In this document: positions 1 to 10,672 of the stretch, one piece after another | Layout of the letters: every line of letters starts with the position of its first letter | Position numbering within the stretch: the stretch's first letter is position 1 | Assembly: GCA_027320105.1 (NCBI GenBank) | Contig: DAHVMA010000053.1 | Location: forward strand, 1-64,000 | Origin: JAKAQB01 sp027320105 | GTDB lineage: Bacteria; Actinomycetota; Acidimicrobiia; Acidimicrobiales; Palsa-688 | DNA: 64,000 nucleotides | Direction: 5' to 3' | Notes under the pieces: model-generated | The model's database searches: none | What the model was told of the DNA's origin: nothing | Seen by the model: only the letters and a program-made list of their open reading frames with translations | Program-made: the position numbers and the translations under genes

Positions 1-2
1 CG

Positions 3-20
3 ACGTTTCCGCGGAAACGT
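3..20. repeat. 18-bp perfect palindrome
   Basis: The two 9-bp half-sites ACGTTTCCG and CGGAAACGT form a perfect palindrome. The core GAAACGT appears again twice in direct orientation at 138-144 and 161-167, so the word occurs four times in 170 bp. This would fit an operator or a protein-binding site, but no gene can be assigned to it because the window starts here. Confidence 0.5.
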
Positions 21-136
21 CCGGGGGCTCTTTCGACGCGCCCACGGGCGGGGCCGACCGGTCGAGACGGCCCTGCGGCGGGCCCCGACGCCACGTCAAG
101 GTGGTGTCACAGCCCCCTGGCACCATGACGAGAGGT

Positions 137-171
137 TGAAACGTGAAGTGGGCCCCCACTGAAACGTGAAG
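137..171. repeat. Direct repeat around a short hairpin, 3' of tRNA-Ala
   Basis: TGAAACGTGAAG occurs at 137-148 and 160-171. Between and overlapping them is a short inverted repeat, AGTGGG-CC-CCCACT (147-160). The element lies just downstream of the 3' end of the minus-strand tRNA-Ala. It could act in tRNA 3' processing or termination, or be part of the binding-site cluster with the palindrome at 3-20. No T-tract follows. Confidence 0.4.
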
Positions 172-177
172 ACCTCG

Positions 178-254
<77 letters not shown>

Positions 255-431
255 AGGTGGCTCAGGAAGGCTATCAGGCGACGTCCACCCCGGTGGGTGT
301 CGCCGCCGCCTGCCGATCCTCACCGGAGGAGGCCCAGCCGACGCGTTGGGATCAGGCGCACACGACGCGTCGACCGCTGTCGGCATCGCCGCGGCGGGGG
401 AGGCCCTGGACAGCTCGGTACGCTGCCGGGG
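255..431. other. Divergent intergenic region tRNA-Ala / leuS
   Basis: This 177-bp spacer must hold the promoters for tRNA-Ala (minus) and leuS (plus). I see no clear -10/-35 pair, no T-box-like leader and no convincing small ORF. The leuS frame is open upstream to the tRNA but has no family-like sequence before the chosen start. Confidence 0.5.
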
Positions 432-3293
432 ATGGCCACCGAGACCGAGCAGGCCCGCACGGACGGGGACGCCCCGCCCTACCGCTACACGGGCGCGCTC
501 GCCGCCGAGATCGAGGCTCGCTGGCAGGGGCGCTGGGCGGCGGAGGGGACCTTCGTCGTGCCCCGCACGACCGAGCCGGGGCCGGCCGGCAAGTTCTTCC
601 TGATGGACATGTTCCCCTACCCGTCCGGGGAGGGCCTGCACGTCGGCCACCCCCTCGGCTACATCGCCACGGACATCTTCGGCCGCTACCTGCGGATGAC
701 CGGCTGGCGGGTGCTGCACACCCTCGGCTACGACGCCTATGGCCTGCCCGCCGAGCAGTACGCCATCGAGACCGGGACCGACCCCCGCTCGACGACGGAG
801 GCCAACATCCGCCGCTACCGGGCGCAGATCGCCCGGCTGGGCCTGGCGCACGACCCGACGCGCTCGGTCGCCACCACCGACGAGTCCTTCTACCGCTGGA
901 CGCAGTGGATCTTCCTGCAGATATACAACGCCTGGTACGACGAGCGGGGGCAGAGGGCGAGGCCGATCACGGAGCTGGCGGCCGCCTACGAGGCCGGGGG
1001 GGTCCCCACCCCCGACGGCCGACCCTGGTCGGAGCTGTCGGAGCGGGAACGGGCCGACGCCCTCGACGCCCGCCGGCTGGCCTACCGGGCCAGGGTTCCG
1101 GTCAACTGGTGCCCGGGCCTCGGGACCGTGCTCGCCAACGAGGAGGTGACAGCCGACGGGCGCTCCGAGCGTGGCAACTTCCCGGTGCTCCGCCGGGAGC
1201 TGACCCAGTGGATGATGCGGATCACGGCGTACGCCGACCGGCTCCTCGAGGACCTCGAGCACCTGGACTGGCCGGAGTCGGTGAAGACGATGCAGCGCAA
1301 CTGGATCGGCCGCTCGGAGGGGGCGTCGATCGACTTCCCGCTGCGGGGCACCGGCGCCGCCCTCGAGGTGTTCACCACCCGGCCCGACACGCTCTTTGGT
1401 GCGACGTACATGGTGGTCGCTCCTGAGCACCCGCTCGTGGACACGCTCGTCCCGGATGCGTGGCCGGCGCCGGCGCCGCAGTCGTGGACGGGCGGCCACG
1501 CCACCCCGCTCGAAGCGGTGGACGAGTACCGCTCCCGGGCCGCCGCGATGACCGAACGGGACCGCCAGGCGGAGGCCCGGCCCAAGGCGGGGGTGTGGAC
1601 CGGCGCCTACGCCACCAACCCGGCGAGCGGCGAGGCCGTCCCCGTCTTCGTCGCCGACTACGTGCTGGCCGGCTACGGGACCGGCGCCATCATGGCCGTC
1701 CCCGCCCACGACCAGCGGGACTTCGACTTCGCCCGGACGTTGGGGCTCGAGATCCGCCCGGTGGTGGCCGCCACCGACGGGCGCGACCCCTACGACACCT
1801 CGGGCTGGACCGACGCGTACGTCGGCGACGGTGAGGTCATCAACTCCGCCGGCGAGGCGGTGAGCATCGACGGGAAGCGGGTCGGCGACGCCAAGCGGGC
1901 GATGGTGGAATGGATGGAGTCCGCCGGCGTCGGGCGGGGAACCGTGAGCTACAAGCTGCGTGACTGGCTGTTCTCACGCCAGAGATATTGGGGCGAGCCC
2001 TTTCCCATCGTCTTCGACGACTCCGGGCGAGCGCACCCGCTGCCCGAGTCCATGCTCCCGGTCAGGCTCCCCGACATCGACGACTACCGGCCGGGCGCCC
2101 TCGACCCCGACGACGCCGGGTCCGATCCCGAGCCGCCGCTGGCCCGTGCCACCGACTGGGTCGAGGTCACCGTCGACCTCGGTGACGGGCCGCGGCGCTA
2201 TCGCCGGGAGACCGACACGATGCCGCAGTGGGCCGGCTCGTGCTGGTACGAGCTGCGCTACCTCGATCCCGGCAACGACCGGGAGCTGGTCGCACCGCAG
2301 CTCGAGGAGTTCTGGATGGGGCCGCAGCGGGAGGGTGACACCGGGGGCGTCGACCTCTACGTCGGCGGGGTCGAGCACGCCGTGCTGCACCTGCTGTACT
2401 CCCGCTTCTGGCACAAGGTGCTCCACGACCTGGGGCACCTGAGCAGCCGGGAGCCGTTCCGCCGCCTGTTCAACCAGGGCTACATCCAGGCGTACGCCTA
2501 CACCGACCGCCGCGGCGTCCACGTCCCCGCCGGCGAGGTGGTCGAGCGCGGCGGGCGGTACTGGTACGGCGACGAGCCGGTGACCCGTAGCTACGGGAAG
2601 ATGGGCAAGTCGCTCAAGAACTCGGTCTCGCCTGACGAGATCTGCAACCGCTACGGGGCGGACACCCTCCGGCTGTACGAGATGTACATGGGTCCGCTGG
2701 ACGTCTCCCGCCCGTGGGAGACCAAGGCGGTCGTCGGTCAGCTGCGGTTCCTGCAACGGGTGTGGCGCAACCTGCTCGACGAGGCCACCGGGTCGCCGAC
2801 GGTCGTGGACGAGGCTCCGGACCCCGGCACGGAGCGACTGCTGCACGCGACGATCGACGCGGTGAGAGCCGAGATGGAGGCGCTGCGGTTCAACACGGCC
2901 ATCTCCCGGCTCATCGAGCTCAACAACCACCTGACGGCGCGGCGGGCGCCGGTGGCGCGGTCGGTGGCCGAGCCGTTCGTGCTCATGCTGTCGCCGTTCG
3001 CCCCTCACGCCGCCGAGGAGCTGTGGGCGCGCCTCGGCCACGACGCCACGCTGGCCTACGAGCCGTTCCCGCAGGCCGATCCTGGCAAGCTGAGCTCCGC
3101 CACCGTCACCTACCCGGTGCAGGTGGACGGGAAGGTGCGGGCGACGGTGGAGGTGCCGGCCGACGCCAGCGCGACGGACGTCGAGGCGGCAGCGCTTGCC
3201 GGCGTGGCGGGCTGGACCGAGGGCCGGGCGGTCGCCAAGGTCGTCGTGGTGCCGGGGAGGATCGTGAGCGTCGTGCTCACGAAACGGGCCTGA
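432..3293 (+). CDS. leuS: Leucyl-tRNA synthetase
   Basis: Charges tRNA-Leu with leucine in the cytoplasm. It is a class I synthetase: the HIGH-type motif is HVGH at residues 70-73, preceded by YPSGEG, and the KMSKS loop is KMGKS near residue 723. An inserted CP1 editing-type domain lies between them. The protein is 953 residues, within the usual bacterial LeuRS range. The frame is open upstream, but recognisable family sequence (Y-x-x-x-x-IEARWQGRW) begins only just after ATG 432, so that start was chosen. The C-terminal anticodon-binding and tail domain (VQVDGKVRATVEVP) is present. It stands alone, with a hairpin between it and the convergent PAC2 gene. Confidence 0.97.
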   Translation: MATETEQARTDGDAPPYRYTGALAAEIEARWQGRWAAEGTFVVPRTTEPGPAGKFFLMDMFPYPSGEGLHVGHPLGYIATDIFGRYLRMTGWRVLHTLGYDAYGLPAEQYAIETGTDPRSTTEANIRRYRAQIARLGLAHDPTRSVATTDESFYRWTQWIFLQIYNAWYDERGQRARPITELAAAYEAGGVPTPDGRPWSELSERERADALDARRLAYRARVPVNWCPGLGTVLANEEVTADGRSERGNFPVLRRELTQWMMRITAYADRLLEDLEHLDWPESVKTMQRNWIGRSEGASIDFPLRGTGAALEVFTTRPDTLFGATYMVVAPEHPLVDTLVPDAWPAPAPQSWTGGHATPLEAVDEYRSRAAAMTERDRQAEARPKAGVWTGAYATNPASGEAVPVFVADYVLAGYGTGAIMAVPAHDQRDFDFARTLGLEIRPVVAATDGRDPYDTSGWTDAYVGDGEVINSAGEAVSIDGKRVGDAKRAMVEWMESAGVGRGTVSYKLRDWLFSRQRYWGEPFPIVFDDSGRAHPLPESMLPVRLPDIDDYRPGALDPDDAGSDPEPPLARATDWVEVTVDLGDGPRRYRRETDTMPQWAGSCWYELRYLDPGNDRELVAPQLEEFWMGPQREGDTGGVDLYVGGVEHAVLHLLYSRFWHKVLHDLGHLSSREPFRRLFNQGYIQAYAYTDRRGVHVPAGEVVERGGRYWYGDEPVTRSYGKMGKSLKNSVSPDEICNRYGADTLRLYEMYMGPLDVSRPWETKAVVGQLRFLQRVWRNLLDEATGSPTVVDEAPDPGTERLLHATIDAVRAEMEALRFNTAISRLIELNNHLTARRAPVARSVAEPFVLMLSPFAPHAAEELWARLGHDATLAYEPFPQADPGKLSSATVTYPVQVDGKVRATVEVPADASATDVEAAALAGVAGWTEGRAVAKVVVVPGRIVSVVLTKRA

Positions 3294-3313
3294 GGGGGGC
3301 CGCCGGCCAGCGT

Positions 3314-3337
3314 GGCGGCACGGCTGTCGGTGCCGCC
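3314..3337. terminator. Hairpin between leuS and the convergent PAC2 gene
   Basis: GGCGGCAC (3314-3321) pairs with GTGCCGCC (3330-3337) around an 8-nt loop, exactly between two convergent stop codons. There is no T-tract, so it is a likely bidirectional stem-loop terminator of the GC-rich type or an mRNA 3' end protector. Confidence 0.5.
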
Positions 3338-3340
3338 GGA

Positions 3341-4216
3341 CTAGCGCTCACCCCGCAGGAACCGCTCCAGCTCAGCGGCGATCTCGTCCCCGGAGGGCAG
3401 GTCACCGATGGGCGTCTCGCCGAGCCCCTCCTCCTCGTCGTGGGACAGCTCCAACTGGCGCACCATGGCGGCGTGCTCGTCGCTGCCGGCGATCAGCTGG
3501 TCTATGTGAGCAGCGGTGACGGCGGCGGCGGCGTGCAGGTCCCTGGTGTCGACCTCCAAGGAGGCGAGGGCGCCGAGGCGCTCGAGCAGGGCAGCCGACG
3601 CCGCCGGATAGGGCAGCGCCGAGGCGTAGTGCGGTACCCGTGCCCACAGTCCGACGGACGCCACGCCGGCCCGCCCGAAGCCGTGCTCGAGAGCGCCCTG
3701 GGCGCCTGCAGGCACGTCGATGGTGGCCGGCACCACACCGATCTGCTGGGCGAGGGCGCGCTCGACGCTGGTCCCCGCCAGGCGCACCGGTCGGGTGTGC
3801 GGCACAGGCGCCGGGAACGCTCCCAGTCCCACCACCAGCTCCACCCCCAACCGGGACGACAGGGCGATCACCTCGGTGACGAAGCGGTGCCAGCGCATGT
3901 CTGGTTCGGGCCCGGAGAGCAGCAGGATGTCGCGTCCCCCACCGCGGGCGGCGCCGCTGGCGGCCTCGAGGCGCAGCTCGGGCCAGCGGAGGTCCTTCTC
4001 CACCCCGGCGTCGAGGCGCAGGATCGGCCTGCGGGCGCGGTGGTCGATCAGCTCGTCGGCGTCGAAGGTGGCGACCATCTGGGTGGGCAGGCTCTCCCGC
4101 AGCGTCGCCATGGCGGTGGCGGCGGCCTGCCCGGCGTCGATCCAGCCTTCGAGGCACACGACGAGCGCCGGGCGGTCGAGGACCGGCCACGAGTGGAGCG
4201 AGGCGAGATCGGCCAC
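3341..4216 (-). CDS. PAC2 family protein (proteasome-assembly-chaperone-2-like)
   Basis: The 291-residue protein has the PAC2/DUF75 look: an early LVVCLEGWIDAGQAAATA segment, then DADELIDHRARRPILRLD, an ILLLSGPEPDMRW strand, and a V-G-L-G-A-F-PAPVPHTRP region. Actinobacterial members of this family are common, and their biochemical role is not established. I chose GTG 4216 because it starts 11 bp after the stop of the upstream phosphotransferase gene and immediately precedes the conserved N-terminus. The open frame extends further, but that part overlaps the upstream gene. The C-terminus is acidic (SHDEEEGLGE). Probably co-transcribed with the phosphotransferase. Confidence 0.8.
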   Translation of the reverse strand: MADLASLHSWPVLDRPALVVCLEGWIDAGQAAATAMATLRESLPTQMVATFDADELIDHRARRPILRLDAGVEKDLRWPELRLEAASGAARGGGRDILLLSGPEPDMRWHRFVTEVIALSSRLGVELVVGLGAFPAPVPHTRPVRLAGTSVERALAQQIGVVPATIDVPAGAQGALEHGFGRAGVASVGLWARVPHYASALPYPAASAALLERLGALASLEVDTRDLHAAAAVTAAHIDQLIAGSDEHAAMVRQLELSHDEEEGLGETPIGDLPSGDEIAAELERFLRGER

Positions 4217-4227
4217 GGTGCCCGGCT

Positions 4228-5364
4228 TCAGCCGATACGCCCGGCGGCGTCGAGGGCGAGGCCGGCGAGCTGTCGGATCATGCCCGGGTAGCCGCTGTGG
4301 TCGAAGCCGTCGTTGCCCATGGCCCCTGCGATGTATCGCACGTACACGCCCTCCAGGATGCACGCGACCTTCCAGTAAGCGAAGGCCATGTAGTAGTCGA
4401 GGTGTTGGATCGAGCGCCCCGACGCAGCGGCGTAGCGCGCCGCCAGCTCCGGTTTGGTGAGGAACCCGCCGTCGGTCGTGGCCGTGTGGGCCAATACGGA
4501 GGTCTCGCCGGGATCAGCCCAGTAGACGAGCAACTGCCCGAGGTCGGCCATGGTGTCGCCCAGGGTGCACAGCTCCCAGTCGAGGACGGCGGCCAGCTTG
4601 CCGTCGTGGTCGACGATGGCGTTGTCGAGGCGGTAGTCGCCGTGCACGATGCCGGCCCGGTGCTGCTCGGGGATGGTGGCCACCAGGCCGTCGTGGACGG
4701 CGTCGATCTCCGCCACGTCCGGCCCGCCGTGGTCGTCGCGGCAGGTGACGTACTGGCCGTACCAGCGCCGCAGCTGCCGGACGAGGTAGGAGTCCCTGCG
4801 CCCGAGGTCGCCGAGGCCGACGGCGTCGGGGTCGAGGGCGTGCAGGGCGGCGAGGGTGTCGACCAGGTCCTCGGAGATGCGGCGGCGCTGCTCCAGGCTG
4901 AACAGGGCGGCGGCGTCGCCCTCGGCCCGCATCACGTGGCCGTCGACGAAGTCCATGACGTAGAACGGGGCGCCCGTCACCGACGCGTCGGCGCAGTACC
5001 CGACCGCGCGTGGCACCGGGACGCCGGCCTGCCGCACCGCTTCGATGACCCGGTGCTCGCGTGCCATGTCGTGGGCGGTGGGCAGCAGGTGACCCGTCGG
5101 CGGCCGGCGCAGCACCCAGCGCCGGGCGGTGGCGTCGGCGACGGCGAAGGTGAGGTTGCTGCGGCCGCCGGCGATGAGCTCGAAGCGCAGCGGCGGCCGC
5201 ACCCCGGTGACGTGGGTGACGAACCATCCCGTCACGCCGGCGGGGTCGATGCCGGGCGGCGCGCCGGCCCTGCCGCGGCCGGCCCCTGCCGGATTCTCGG
5301 CGCCGTCGGTACCCTCGTCGATTGGGCGTGCCCCGCCGCGGTGCGTGCCTTCGGGGTCGGTCAT
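4228..5364 (-). CDS. Phosphotransferase family protein (APH / ACAD10-like kinase fold)
   Basis: A 378-residue aminoglycoside-phosphotransferase-fold protein of the type often found beside acyl-CoA dehydrogenases. The catalytic loop is HGDYRLDN (residues 241-248) and the metal-binding DxD/E segment is LDWELCTLGD (261-270). A GGRSNLTF nucleotide loop (66-73) and an LRRPPTG strand belong to the N-lobe. The first ~40 residues are G/A/P-rich and probably disordered. The start is ATG 5364, divergent from the thioredoxin gene 39 bp away. The substrate is unknown; eukaryotic relatives phosphorylate hydroxy-acyl-CoAs, but that cannot be assigned here. Confidence 0.82.
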   Translation of the reverse strand: MTDPEGTHRGGARPIDEGTDGAENPAGAGRGRAGAPPGIDPAGVTGWFVTHVTGVRPPLRFELIAGGRSNLTFAVADATARRWVLRRPPTGHLLPTAHDMAREHRVIEAVRQAGVPVPRAVGYCADASVTGAPFYVMDFVDGHVMRAEGDAAALFSLEQRRRISEDLVDTLAALHALDPDAVGLGDLGRRDSYLVRQLRRWYGQYVTCRDDHGGPDVAEIDAVHDGLVATIPEQHRAGIVHGDYRLDNAIVDHDGKLAAVLDWELCTLGDTMADLGQLLVYWADPGETSVLAHTATTDGGFLTKPELAARYAAASGRSIQHLDYYMAFAYWKVACILEGVYVRYIAGAMGNDGFDHSGYPGMIRQLAGLALDAAGRIG

Positions 5365-5403
5365 CCCCCCCGAACCTAGAGCCTCTGGAGGAGACGAGTC
5401 CCG

Positions 5404-6111
5404 ATGGACGTCACCGATGCCACTTTCGAGACGGACGTGCTCGACCGATCGCTGCAGGTCCCGGTCGTGATCGACCTGTGGGCCTCGTGGTGCGGGCCGT
5501 GCCGGACCCTCGGTCCGATCCTGGAGAAGGTGATCGCCGAGACCGACGGTCGTGTCGCTCTCGCCAAGGTCGACGTGGACGCCAACCCGAGGGTGGCGAC
5601 GACGTTCCAGGTCCAGTCGATCCCCGCCGTCTTCGCTGTCGCCGACCGCAAGGTCGTCGACCGGTTCGTCGGGGCGCTGCCCGAGCCGGCCGTCCGGGAC
5701 TGGGTCAACCGGCTGGTCGCCCCGCCGAGCGAGGTCGACCGCCTGGTCGAAGCCGGCGACGTGGTGTCGTTGCGACGAGCGGTGGAGCTCGAGCGGGGCA
5801 ACGGCAAGGCGGTGGTCGCCCTCGCCCGCGTGCTCGCCGACGCCGACGACCCCGACGCCCGCCAGGAGGCGCTCGCCCTGCTGGCCCGCATCCCCGAGAC
5901 GCCCGAGACCCGCCACATAGCGGCGCAGGCCCGGCTGGGGGAGGGCGCGGCCGAGGGCGGCGGCATCGAGTCCAAGCTCGACGCCCTGCTCGACCGGGTG
6001 AAGGGCGACGAAGGGGCGCGCCAGGAGTTCCTCGACCTCCTCGAGGTCCTTGGCACGGACGACCCCCGCACCCCCCCGTACCGCAAGGCCCTCGCTGACC
6101 GTCTGTTCTGA
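5404..6111 (+). CDS. Thioredoxin-domain co-chaperone (YbbN/CnoX-like)
   Basis: The N-terminal half is a thioredoxin fold with active-site WCGPC near residue 32 and the cis-proline segment SIPAVF. The C-terminal ~120 residues are helical and resemble the tetratricopeptide-like tail of YbbN/CnoX-type proteins. In that family the thioredoxin domain protects clients from over-oxidation and hands them to chaperones. The 235-residue length is close to the usual ~280. A strong ribosome site (GGAGGAGA) lies upstream of ATG 5404. It heads a plus-strand run with the DHPS-like protein and holA. Confidence 0.85.
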   Translation: MDVTDATFETDVLDRSLQVPVVIDLWASWCGPCRTLGPILEKVIAETDGRVALAKVDVDANPRVATTFQVQSIPAVFAVADRKVVDRFVGALPEPAVRDWVNRLVAPPSEVDRLVEAGDVVSLRRAVELERGNGKAVVALARVLADADDPDARQEALALLARIPETPETRHIAAQARLGEGAAEGGGIESKLDALLDRVKGDEGARQEFLDLLEVLGTDDPRTPPYRKALADRLF

Positions 6112-6129
6112 GGGGTAGCGTCGCCGCCC

Positions 6130-6756
6130 GTGCTGCTGACGCTCGGGAGCCGACGCCACGACCTCACGACCCGGGCGCTGGTGGTGGGAGTCGTCGACGA
6201 CTCTGGCGTGGAGCGGGCGTGCCGCCGTGCGGAGGCGCTCGTCGCCGCCGGCGCCGATGTCGTCGAGGTCGCCGACGAGGGGCGGGGTGCGCCGGTGGTC
6301 ACTGCCGTGGTGGCCTGCGCCGGCGTCCCGGTGTGCGTGGCGACGTCGAGCCCGAGCGTGGCGGCGGACGCCTACAGGGCGGGAGCGGTGATGGGCCGAG
6401 TGTCGGGGGGCGTGGGCATCGCGAGCGCAGCGGGGGCGGTGGTGGTGGCAGCCTGCGTGGAGGGGGTGGCGGAGGCGCGCCGCGCCGGGGTCCCCGACGA
6501 CAGGATCGTCCTCGGCGTCAGCGTGGATCTCCGAAAGTCCTCGCCCCCGCCCGCCGAGCTCCTCGACGGGTCCGGCCGCCTCAGCGCCGCCGGCGTGCCC
6601 CTCATGCTGTCGGTCGTCCACGCCGAGGGGGCGGGTGGGGAGGCGGCCGCCCAGGCCGTGGCGGTCAGCAGCGGCTTCCGCCTGCTGCGCAGCCACGACG
6701 TAGTCGGCGCCCGGCGGGTGCGCGACACCCTCGCTGCGGTGCTGGAGGCGGTGTGA
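6130..6756 (+). CDS. Dihydropteroate-synthase-like TIM-barrel protein (short, degenerate)
   Basis: The 208-residue protein resembles a shortened DHPS barrel. It has an N-terminal VVGVVDDSGV strand in place of the usual NVTPDSFSDGG, then AEALVAAGADVVEVAD, a DRIVLGVSVDL strand, and the C-terminal LRSHDVVGARRVRDTL that matches the conserved R-x-H-D-V end of DHPS. Key pterin and pABA residues (N of NVTPDSF, the D-P-G-F strand, the K/R loop) appear lost, so folate synthesis is doubtful. The start is GTG 6130. Its stop TGA overlaps the GTG start of holA. It may be a structural paralogue with another role. Confidence 0.55.
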   Translation: MLLTLGSRRHDLTTRALVVGVVDDSGVERACRRAEALVAAGADVVEVADEGRGAPVVTAVVACAGVPVCVATSSPSVAADAYRAGAVMGRVSGGVGIASAAGAVVVAACVEGVAEARRAGVPDDRIVLGVSVDLRKSSPPPAELLDGSGRLSAAGVPLMLSVVHAEGAGGEAAAQAVAVSSGFRLLRSHDVVGARRVRDTLAAVLEAV

Positions 6757-7742
6757 GCGCCGAGGACCGAGCCGTGTGGCTCGTCGACGGGGACGACCCC
6801 GCCTTGGTGTCGGAGGCCGTGAGGGGTGTGGTCGACGAGATCGTGGGCGGCGCCGACCGCAGCCTCGCGGTCGAGGACTTCTCGGGTGAGGAGGTCGACC
6901 TCGCCGTCGTGGTCGACGCCTGCCGTACGGCGCCGTTCCTCTTCGACCGGCGGGTCATCGTGGTGCGCGACGTCGGCCGCTTCTCCACTGAGGCTCTCGC
7001 CCCGCTGCTGTCGTACCTCGAGGAGCCGGTGCCGACCACGGCGCTGGTGCTCACCGCCGGCGGCGGCCGCGTCGCGCCGAGGCTCGTCGCCGCCGTCAAG
7101 GCGCACGGCCACGTGCGCTCGACGGCCATCGGTCGTGACACGCGCGCATGGGTGCGGGACCGGCTGAAGCGCAGCGGGTTGCGCTTCGACCGCCACGCCG
7201 AGGACCGTGTGGAGGCTCACCTCGGCTCTGACCTGAGCCGCCTTCCCGGCGTCCTCGACGTGCTGGTGGCGGCGTACGGGGAGGGCGCCCGGCTCGGCGC
7301 CGACGACGTCGCCCCCTACCTCGGCGAGGCCGGGGCGGTGGCGCCGTGGGACCTCACCGACGCAGTCGACGCCGGCGCCACCGACCGCGCCCTCGAGCAC
7401 CTGCACCGGCTCCTCGCCGCCGGCGAACGCCACCCCCTGGTGGTCCTCGCCGTCCTCCACCGCCACGTCGCCAACCTCCTGCGGGTCGACAGCCCGGTGA
7501 TCACCAGCGAGGTTGCAGCCGCCTCGGCGCTGGGCATCCAGAAGGGGCGGAGCACGTTCCCGGCGAAGAAGGCGCTGCAGTCGGCCCGCCGCTACGGCAG
7601 CGCCGGCATCGCCGACGCCATCGGCCTCGTCGCCCAGGCGGAGCTCGACTTGAAGGGGGCCACCGAGCTGCCCGGCAGCCTCGTCCTCGAGATCCTCGTG
7701 GCGCGCCTGTGCCGGCTGGCGCGCGCCGGCCGGGGCCGCTGA
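6753..7742 (+). CDS. holA: DNA polymerase III subunit delta
   Basis: The clamp-loader delta subunit opens the beta clamp during chromosome replication. The 329-residue protein shows a HolA layout: an N-terminal V-W-L-V-D-G-DDPALV strand, an F-x-x-RRVIVVRDVGRF segment, an IGRDTRAWVRDRLKRSG segment, the L-G-S-D-L-S-R-L-P helix, and a C-terminal collar region (AQAELDLKGATELPGSLVLEIL). The start GTG 6753 overlaps the upstream TGA (GTGA), indicating coupling. It ends before a convergent hairpin and rpsT. Confidence 0.92.
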   Translation: MSAEDRAVWLVDGDDPALVSEAVRGVVDEIVGGADRSLAVEDFSGEEVDLAVVVDACRTAPFLFDRRVIVVRDVGRFSTEALAPLLSYLEEPVPTTALVLTAGGGRVAPRLVAAVKAHGHVRSTAIGRDTRAWVRDRLKRSGLRFDRHAEDRVEAHLGSDLSRLPGVLDVLVAAYGEGARLGADDVAPYLGEAGAVAPWDLTDAVDAGATDRALEHLHRLLAAGERHPLVVLAVLHRHVANLLRVDSPVITSEVAAASALGIQKGRSTFPAKKALQSARRYGSAGIADAIGLVAQAELDLKGATELPGSLVLEILVARLCRLARAGRGR

Positions 7743-7749
7743 GCAGCCT

Positions 7750-7777
7750 CTGGGTGGCGCTCACCCGCCCCACCCAG
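7750..7777. terminator. Hairpin between convergent holA and rpsT
   Basis: CTGGGTGG (7750-7757) pairs with CCACCCAG (7770-7777) around a 12-nt loop in the 94-bp convergent intergenic region. No T-tract. Confidence 0.45.
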
Positions 7778-7836
7778 CACCTGAGCATCGTGTGGCCCTG
7801 CCCCCTCCCCGCTGCCCTGGCGGCGCAGCGGTCCCG

Positions 7837-8109
7837 CTACTCCTCGGCCTGATCCAGCTGGTGGGCGCGCCGCATCAGGCGGGCTTTGCGGTTGGAGGCC
7901 TGGTTCTTGTGGATGATGCCCCGGGACACGGCCTTGTCGAGGCGCTTGACCGCCATCCGCAGGTCCTCCGCGGCGGTCTCACTGCCGGCCTCCGCCGAAC
8001 GCACGGCCGCCTTGATGCGCGTCTTGATCTCCGACTTCGCCGCCTTGTTGCGCAGCCGGGCCTTCTCGTTGGTCCGGTTGCGCTTGATCTGACTCTTGAT
8101 GTTGGCCAC
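7837..8109 (-). CDS. rpsT: 30S ribosomal protein S20
   Basis: The 90-residue basic protein begins MANIKSQIKRNRTNEKARLRN and ends with the Q-A-S-N-R-K-A-R-L segment, matching S20 along its whole length. It binds 16S rRNA early in 30S assembly. The start is GTG 8109. It lies between holA and lepA, and the rpsT-lepA neighbourhood is typical for actinobacteria. Confidence 0.97.
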   Translation of the reverse strand: MANIKSQIKRNRTNEKARLRNKAAKSEIKTRIKAAVRSAEAGSETAAEDLRMAVKRLDKAVSRGIIHKNQASNRKARLMRRAHQLDQAEE

Positions 8110-8146
8110 GTCGTCCTGCCGGTCTGGGGAAGGGAACCGGGTGAGC

Positions 8147-8803
8147 CTAGCAGGGGGGCGTCTTGTCGACGAAGCGGCCGACGGCGTCGAGGATCACCGC
8201 CAGCGACCCGTCCAAGCCGAGGGCGGTGGTGTCGAGCCACAGGTGGTACCAGCCGGGGTCGAGCGGGTCCGCCCGGTAGAGGCGCCGCACCCACAGCTCC
8301 CGGGAGCGGTCGGTCTGGCCGAGGCGCTCGGCTGCCCGTTCCTCGGGGATCCCCTCGATGGCGGCCGCCTGCCTCGCCCGGGCCTGCACGGGGCCGTCGA
8401 GGCGGACGTGGTAGGCGCACGGCCGGTCGGCCAGCACGATGGCGGCGGCGCGCCCCAACACGACGGCGCCTGCACCCGAGCGCGCCGCTGCCAGGCCCGC
8501 CTCCGCCTGGTCGCGCAGCTCGTCCTCGGGCTCGACGAGCATCGGCGGTGCCGACAGCCCGTACACCCCGGCGGCGCGCGCCAGGTAGGTGAACAGCCGG
8601 CTCCCCGGCGTCGCCGCCTTCTCCTCCTCCGACAGCCCCTCCTCCGAGTGGGCGGCGTCGCCGAGCTCGCGGGTCGCCTCCTCGCTGACGTCGGCGGTGA
8701 GGAGGCGGTCCACGAAGGGCAGGCCCAGTGCGCCCGCCAGGCGCGGGGCGATGATGCTGCCGCCGGCCCCGTAGCTGGCGGAGATCGTCACGACGGGCTC
8801 CAT
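8147..8803 (-). CDS. Cytidylate kinase-like family protein
   Basis: A 218-residue P-loop protein. It starts MEPVVTISASYGAGGS, the glycine-rich loop typical of the cytidylate-kinase-like (PF13189-type) family, which lacks the classical GxxxxGKS. It continues with LGLPFVDRLL, a G-AGAVVLGRAAA-I-VL strand and HVRLDGP, then several basic residues in the lid (RRLYRADP). The nucleotide substrate is unknown and it is not canonical Cmk. ATG 8803 was chosen because the family sequence begins exactly there. The gene is divergent from lepA with only 37 bp between starts. Confidence 0.8.
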   Translation of the reverse strand: MEPVVTISASYGAGGSIIAPRLAGALGLPFVDRLLTADVSEEATRELGDAAHSEEGLSEEEKAATPGSRLFTYLARAAGVYGLSAPPMLVEPEDELRDQAEAGLAAARSGAGAVVLGRAAAIVLADRPCAYHVRLDGPVQARARQAAAIEGIPEERAAERLGQTDRSRELWVRRLYRADPLDPGWYHLWLDTTALGLDGSLAVILDAVGRFVDKTPPC

Positions 8804-8840
8804 CTCGCGAAATGTACCCGTGCGCCACACTGGAGGGGTC

Positions 8841-10634
<1,794 letters not shown>

Positions 10635-10672
10635 GCCCAGCGGAACGGTTGACCACTGAACGGACAAGGACC

